This document shows positions 12,528-14,429 of a stretch of 14,429 nt of DNA, piece by piece. The notes below the pieces were generated by a model that was not told the origin of the DNA, searched no databases, and was given only the letters and a program-made list of their open reading frames with translations. This DNA is from JBBQSN01 sp038213835 (lineage in GTDB: Bacteria > Actinomycetota > Actinomycetes > Actinomycetales > CAWJMD01). The stretch covers positions 1 to 14,429 of the forward strand of contig JBBQSN010000091.1 in assembly GCA_038213835.1 (NCBI GenBank), in the 5' to 3' direction. The position numbers were made by a program, and so were the translations under genes. The first letter of the stretch is position 1, and each line of letters starts with the position of its first letter.

Positions 12528-13174
12528 TGTCCGTCGCGTCCGTGAGCTGGCAGGGGTCCTTGCTCGACGACCTCGCCGCAGGGGGGTCCCCGGTGCCGGA
12601 CCTGGTCGGTCGGGTCGAGCGCACGGGGCTGCGGCACGGCGCCTGGGTCGACCACGCGCCAGGCTGGCTGCGCGGCGCCGACGACCTGTTCGACCGCCTG
12701 GCCGGGTCCGTGCCCTGGCGCGCCGAGCGGCGCGAGATGTACGACCGCGAGGTGCAGGTCCCCCGGCTGCTGTGCTTCTACGGCGAGCAGGACACCCTGC
12801 CGGACCCCCTCCTGGACGACGTCCACGCCGCCCTCGACGCCCACTACGCCGAGGAGCTGGGGGAGCGGTTCGCCACCGCCGGCCTGTGCTTCTACCGCGA
12901 CGGCCGCGACTCGGTGGCCTGGCACGGCGACCGGATCGGGCGCTCGCGCACCCAGGACACGATGGTCGCGATCCTGTCCCTGGGAGCGCCGCGGGCTCTG
13001 CTCCTGCGTCCGAACGGCGGCGGCGACCCGGCGGTGCGGCACCACCTCGGCCACGGCGACCTGCTGGTGATGGGGGGTTCGTGCCAGCGCACCTGGGAGC
13101 ACGCGGTCCCCAAGACCGCTCGACCGGTCGGGCCGCGGATCAGCGTCCAGTTCCGTCCGCGCGGGGTGCTCTGA
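12527..13174 (+). CDS. AlkB-like 2-oxoglutarate/Fe(II) dioxygenase
   Basis: This 215-aa protein has the iron-binding triad of the AlkB family: H133 and D135 in WHGDRIGR, and H192 in WEHAVPK. The 2-oxoglutarate-binding arginines are in PRISVQFRPR (R204, R210). The substrate-lid region and the strand CFYRDGRDSVAWHGD match family members that remove alkyl groups from bases or, in some members, from protein. The length is normal for the family. The known role is repair of methylated bases, with nucleic acid as the likely substrate; this is inferred from family. ATG 12527 is leaderless. Its neighbours are PhzF (divergent) and AHSA1 (downstream), which give no direct functional link. Confidence 0.9.
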   Translation: MSVASVSWQGSLLDDLAAGGSPVPDLVGRVERTGLRHGAWVDHAPGWLRGADDLFDRLAGSVPWRAERREMYDREVQVPRLLCFYGEQDTLPDPLLDDVHAALDAHYAEELGERFATAGLCFYRDGRDSVAWHGDRIGRSRTQDTMVAILSLGAPRALLLRPNGGGDPAVRHHLGHGDLLVMGGSCQRTWEHAVPKTARPVGPRISVQFRPRGVL

Positions 13175-13255
13175 CCTGGGCGTGACGCCCCGTCGACCGG
13201 AGGTCCCCCTTCTGGACCCTGGTCGTCGGGGTCCGTCCGTGCTGTGATGGTGCTG

Positions 13256-13276
13256 CGCCTCGGCGCCGCCGAGGCG
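13256..13276 (+). other. Perfect 9-bp stem-loop in the leader of the AHSA1 gene
   Basis: CGCCTCGGC (13256-13264) and GCCGAGGCG (13268-13276) form nine perfect pairs around a GCC loop. It lies 15 bases before the GGAGGG ribosome-binding site and 27 bases before the ATG. No U-tract follows, so it is not a clear terminator. It may shape the leader of the transcript or serve as an operator. Confidence 0.5.
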
Positions 13277-13303
13277 ATCCCGCACGTCGACGGAGGGACG
13301 CAG

Positions 13304-13705
13304 ATGAGCGCGAGCGAGGTCGAGCCCGGGCCGGACCACGAGGGCGTCCAGGTCAGGCGCACCGTGGACGCACCGGTGGCCGAGGTCTGGCAGACCCTGA
13401 TCAGTCCGATCGGTGCCGAGGCGCTGCTCGGCCGCGGGGCTGCCTTCGGCACCAAGGGCGAGCCGTGGCACAGCGAGGACGGCCCGAGCGGCGTGCTGCG
13501 CAGCTACCACCCGCAGCAGCAGCTGCGGCTGTCGTGGCACGAGACCCTCGACGCCCCTGCCTCGGTGGTCGAGCTCGATCTCACCGACGACGCCGGCGCG
13601 ACCGTGCTGGACCTGCGGCACGACCGGATCGCGGGCGACCCCGGACCGCACGTGGACCGCTGGCACGGCGCGCTGGAGCGGCTCGACCAGGCGGTGCGCA
13701 GCTAG
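13304..13705 (+). CDS. AHSA1/SRPBCC-domain protein
   Basis: This 133-aa protein has the SRPBCC (Bet v 1/START-like) pattern: VQVRRTVDAPVAEVWQTLIS (strand and helix, about 16-35), then a short loop, LRSYHPQQQLRLSWHETL, VVELDLTDDAGATVLDLRHDRI, and a C-terminal long helix WHGALERLDQAV. Family members bind hydrophobic ligands or activate Hsp90-like chaperones, but the role here is unknown. The ATG start is backed by GGAGGG at 13292-13297. It starts 129 bases after the AlkB-like gene and follows a 9-bp leader hairpin. Confidence 0.85.
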   Translation: MSASEVEPGPDHEGVQVRRTVDAPVAEVWQTLISPIGAEALLGRGAAFGTKGEPWHSEDGPSGVLRSYHPQQQLRLSWHETLDAPASVVELDLTDDAGATVLDLRHDRIAGDPGPHVDRWHGALERLDQAVRS

Positions 13706-13775
13706 GTCAGCGAGTGCTCGCCGAACCTGGAGGTCGTGAACACGAGCTCGCCTCGGACCAGGCGGCGAGCGTCGG

Positions 13776-14429
13776 TCAGCGCAGGGTGCCCGGCGCGAGG
13801 TGCGAGAGCACCCGGCCCCACAGCGGGAGCAGAACGAGATGGCCCTGGGCGGGAGCCATCTCGATCCTTGCGTCCGGCAGCCCGTCCTCCCACCAGCGCG
13901 CGTGCTCCGGGCCGACGGCAGGGTCCTGCGCGCCGTAGAGCAGGAGCGTGCGGGCCGCGACCTCGGCGCGGTCGAAGCCCCACGGCCGCAGCCCGTACCC
14001 GGCGATGTCCTGCGCCATCCCCAGCGCCCCCTGCCGGACGGACGCCGCCAGCATGGTGGTCAGCCGTTCGCGCGCCCCAGGCATCGCGAGCGCTCCTTGG
14101 TCCGACGGGCTCGCGCCGAGCAGCGGGAGCAGCTCGGAGGCATCGCCGGGCAGGTCCGCACCGAGCATCCCGGACAGTGCGGCGTGCACGTGGTCCGGCG
14201 GGAGGTCGCGCAGCGCCTCCAGTCCGGCCTGGTGCTCGTCCGGGACCCAGGGCACCTCCTCGTGCGGAGCGGGGGTCGCGACCACCGCCACCCGGTCGAC
14301 GCGGTGCGGGTGCCGGGCGGCGAGCGCCGCCGCCACCCGTCCGCCGCCGGACCAGCCGGCCACGCCGACCGGGTCGGTGACGCCGAGGTGGTCCAGGGCG
14401 GCTGCGACGTCGTCGGCCGCGGCGGCCAC
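13776..14429 (-). CDS. Alpha/beta hydrolase, 5' end cut by the window
   Basis: The visible 217 residues include the nucleophile elbow GWSGGG (Ser near residue 27), the acid in GAQDPAVG and the late catalytic His in QGHLVLLPLWGRVLSHLAPG. The alpha/beta-hydrolase core is thus complete towards the C-terminus. The first visible residues belong to the helix before the nucleophile, so the oxyanion strand and the true start lie beyond 14429. A GTG at the window edge is an internal valine, not a start. The cap region (about 70-150) is helical. The substrate is unknown. Confidence 0.88.
   Translation of the reverse strand: MAAAADDVAAALDHLGVTDPVGVAGWSGGGRVAAALAARHPHRVDRVAVVATPAPHEEVPWVPDEHQAGLEALRDLPPDHVHAALSGMLGADLPGDASELLPLLGASPSDQGALAMPGARERLTTMLAASVRQGALGMAQDIAGYGLRPWGFDRAEVAARTLLLYGAQDPAVGPEHARWWEDGLPDARIEMAPAQGHLVLLPLWGRVLSHLAPGTLR

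Noticed and set aside
13178..13219. Two short hairpins (GGGCG/CGCCC and GGTCC/GGACC) after the AlkB-like gene
   Set aside because: Five-base stems are expected by chance at this GC content; no U-tract.
11615..13666. 683-codon minus-strand frame extending upstream of the PhzF gene
   Set aside because: The extension is antisense to the AlkB-like and AHSA1 genes, which have clear motifs on the plus strand; PhzF begins at 12451.

Overview
The window is high-GC DNA with almost every third codon position G or C, dense genes, short intergenic gaps and many GTG starts. Several genes carry a TANNNT-type -10 box six or seven bases before the start codon, which suggests leaderless transcripts. Together with families typical of actinobacteria (PIG-L/LmbE deacetylase, NYN plus OST-HTH protein, PHP protein with a PolX-like N-terminus, MmcQ/YjbR) this points to a high-GC actinobacterium, perhaps Nocardioides-like; genus is a guess. 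I see no rRNA, tRNA, CRISPR array, insertion sequence or phage gene.

Layout. (1) 1-1915: the 3' end of an upstream gene carrying a 9-bp tandem repeat overlaps the start of an OmpR/PhoB-type response regulator. Directly downstream are three heptamers phased at 11 bp (an OmpR-family-like operator) and two tandem genes for small exported or membrane-anchored proteins with Ala/Pro/Ser-rich and Asp-rich tails. They look like one signalling module rich in in-frame tandem repeats. (2) 1937-2352: the remains of a siderophore-interacting protein gene, frameshifted and truncated, behind what looks like a decayed DtxR/IdeR iron box. (3) 2353-3680, minus strand: a compact operon of a HhH-GPD base-excision repair protein, a 2H-phosphoesterase (2'-5' RNA ligase family) that appears to start at CTG in a CTGA overlap, and a small membrane protein. 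(4) 3768-5825, plus: PIG-L deacetylase, then a NYN nuclease-like protein with a Lys/Ala linker and C-terminal OST-HTH domain. (5) 5832-7026, minus: a P-loop kinase-like protein and a TetR regulator. (6) 7115-8137, plus: a membrane-anchored alpha/beta hydrolase divergent from tetR, with two matching operators between them. (7) 8241-9600: a PHP-domain protein (minus) divergent from a small HTH regulator (plus), with two near-identical palindromes laid over both predicted promoters. (8) 9638-11589, plus: MmcQ/YjbR protein and an unusual 502-aa SDR-fold protein. (9) 11615-14429: PhzF-family protein (minus), AlkB-like dioxygenase and AHSA1/SRPBCC protein (plus), and a 5'-truncated alpha/beta hydrolase (minus) running off the window.

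Most of the region is ordinary actinobacterial chromosome with a mild nucleic-acid repair and processing theme (HhH-GPD, AlkB, 2H phosphoesterase, NYN). The parts most worth a second look are the response-regulator/acidic-exported-protein module, the HTH/PHP divergent promoter, the TetR/hydrolase divergent promoter, the SDR protein with a substituted catalytic tyrosine, and the CTG start.
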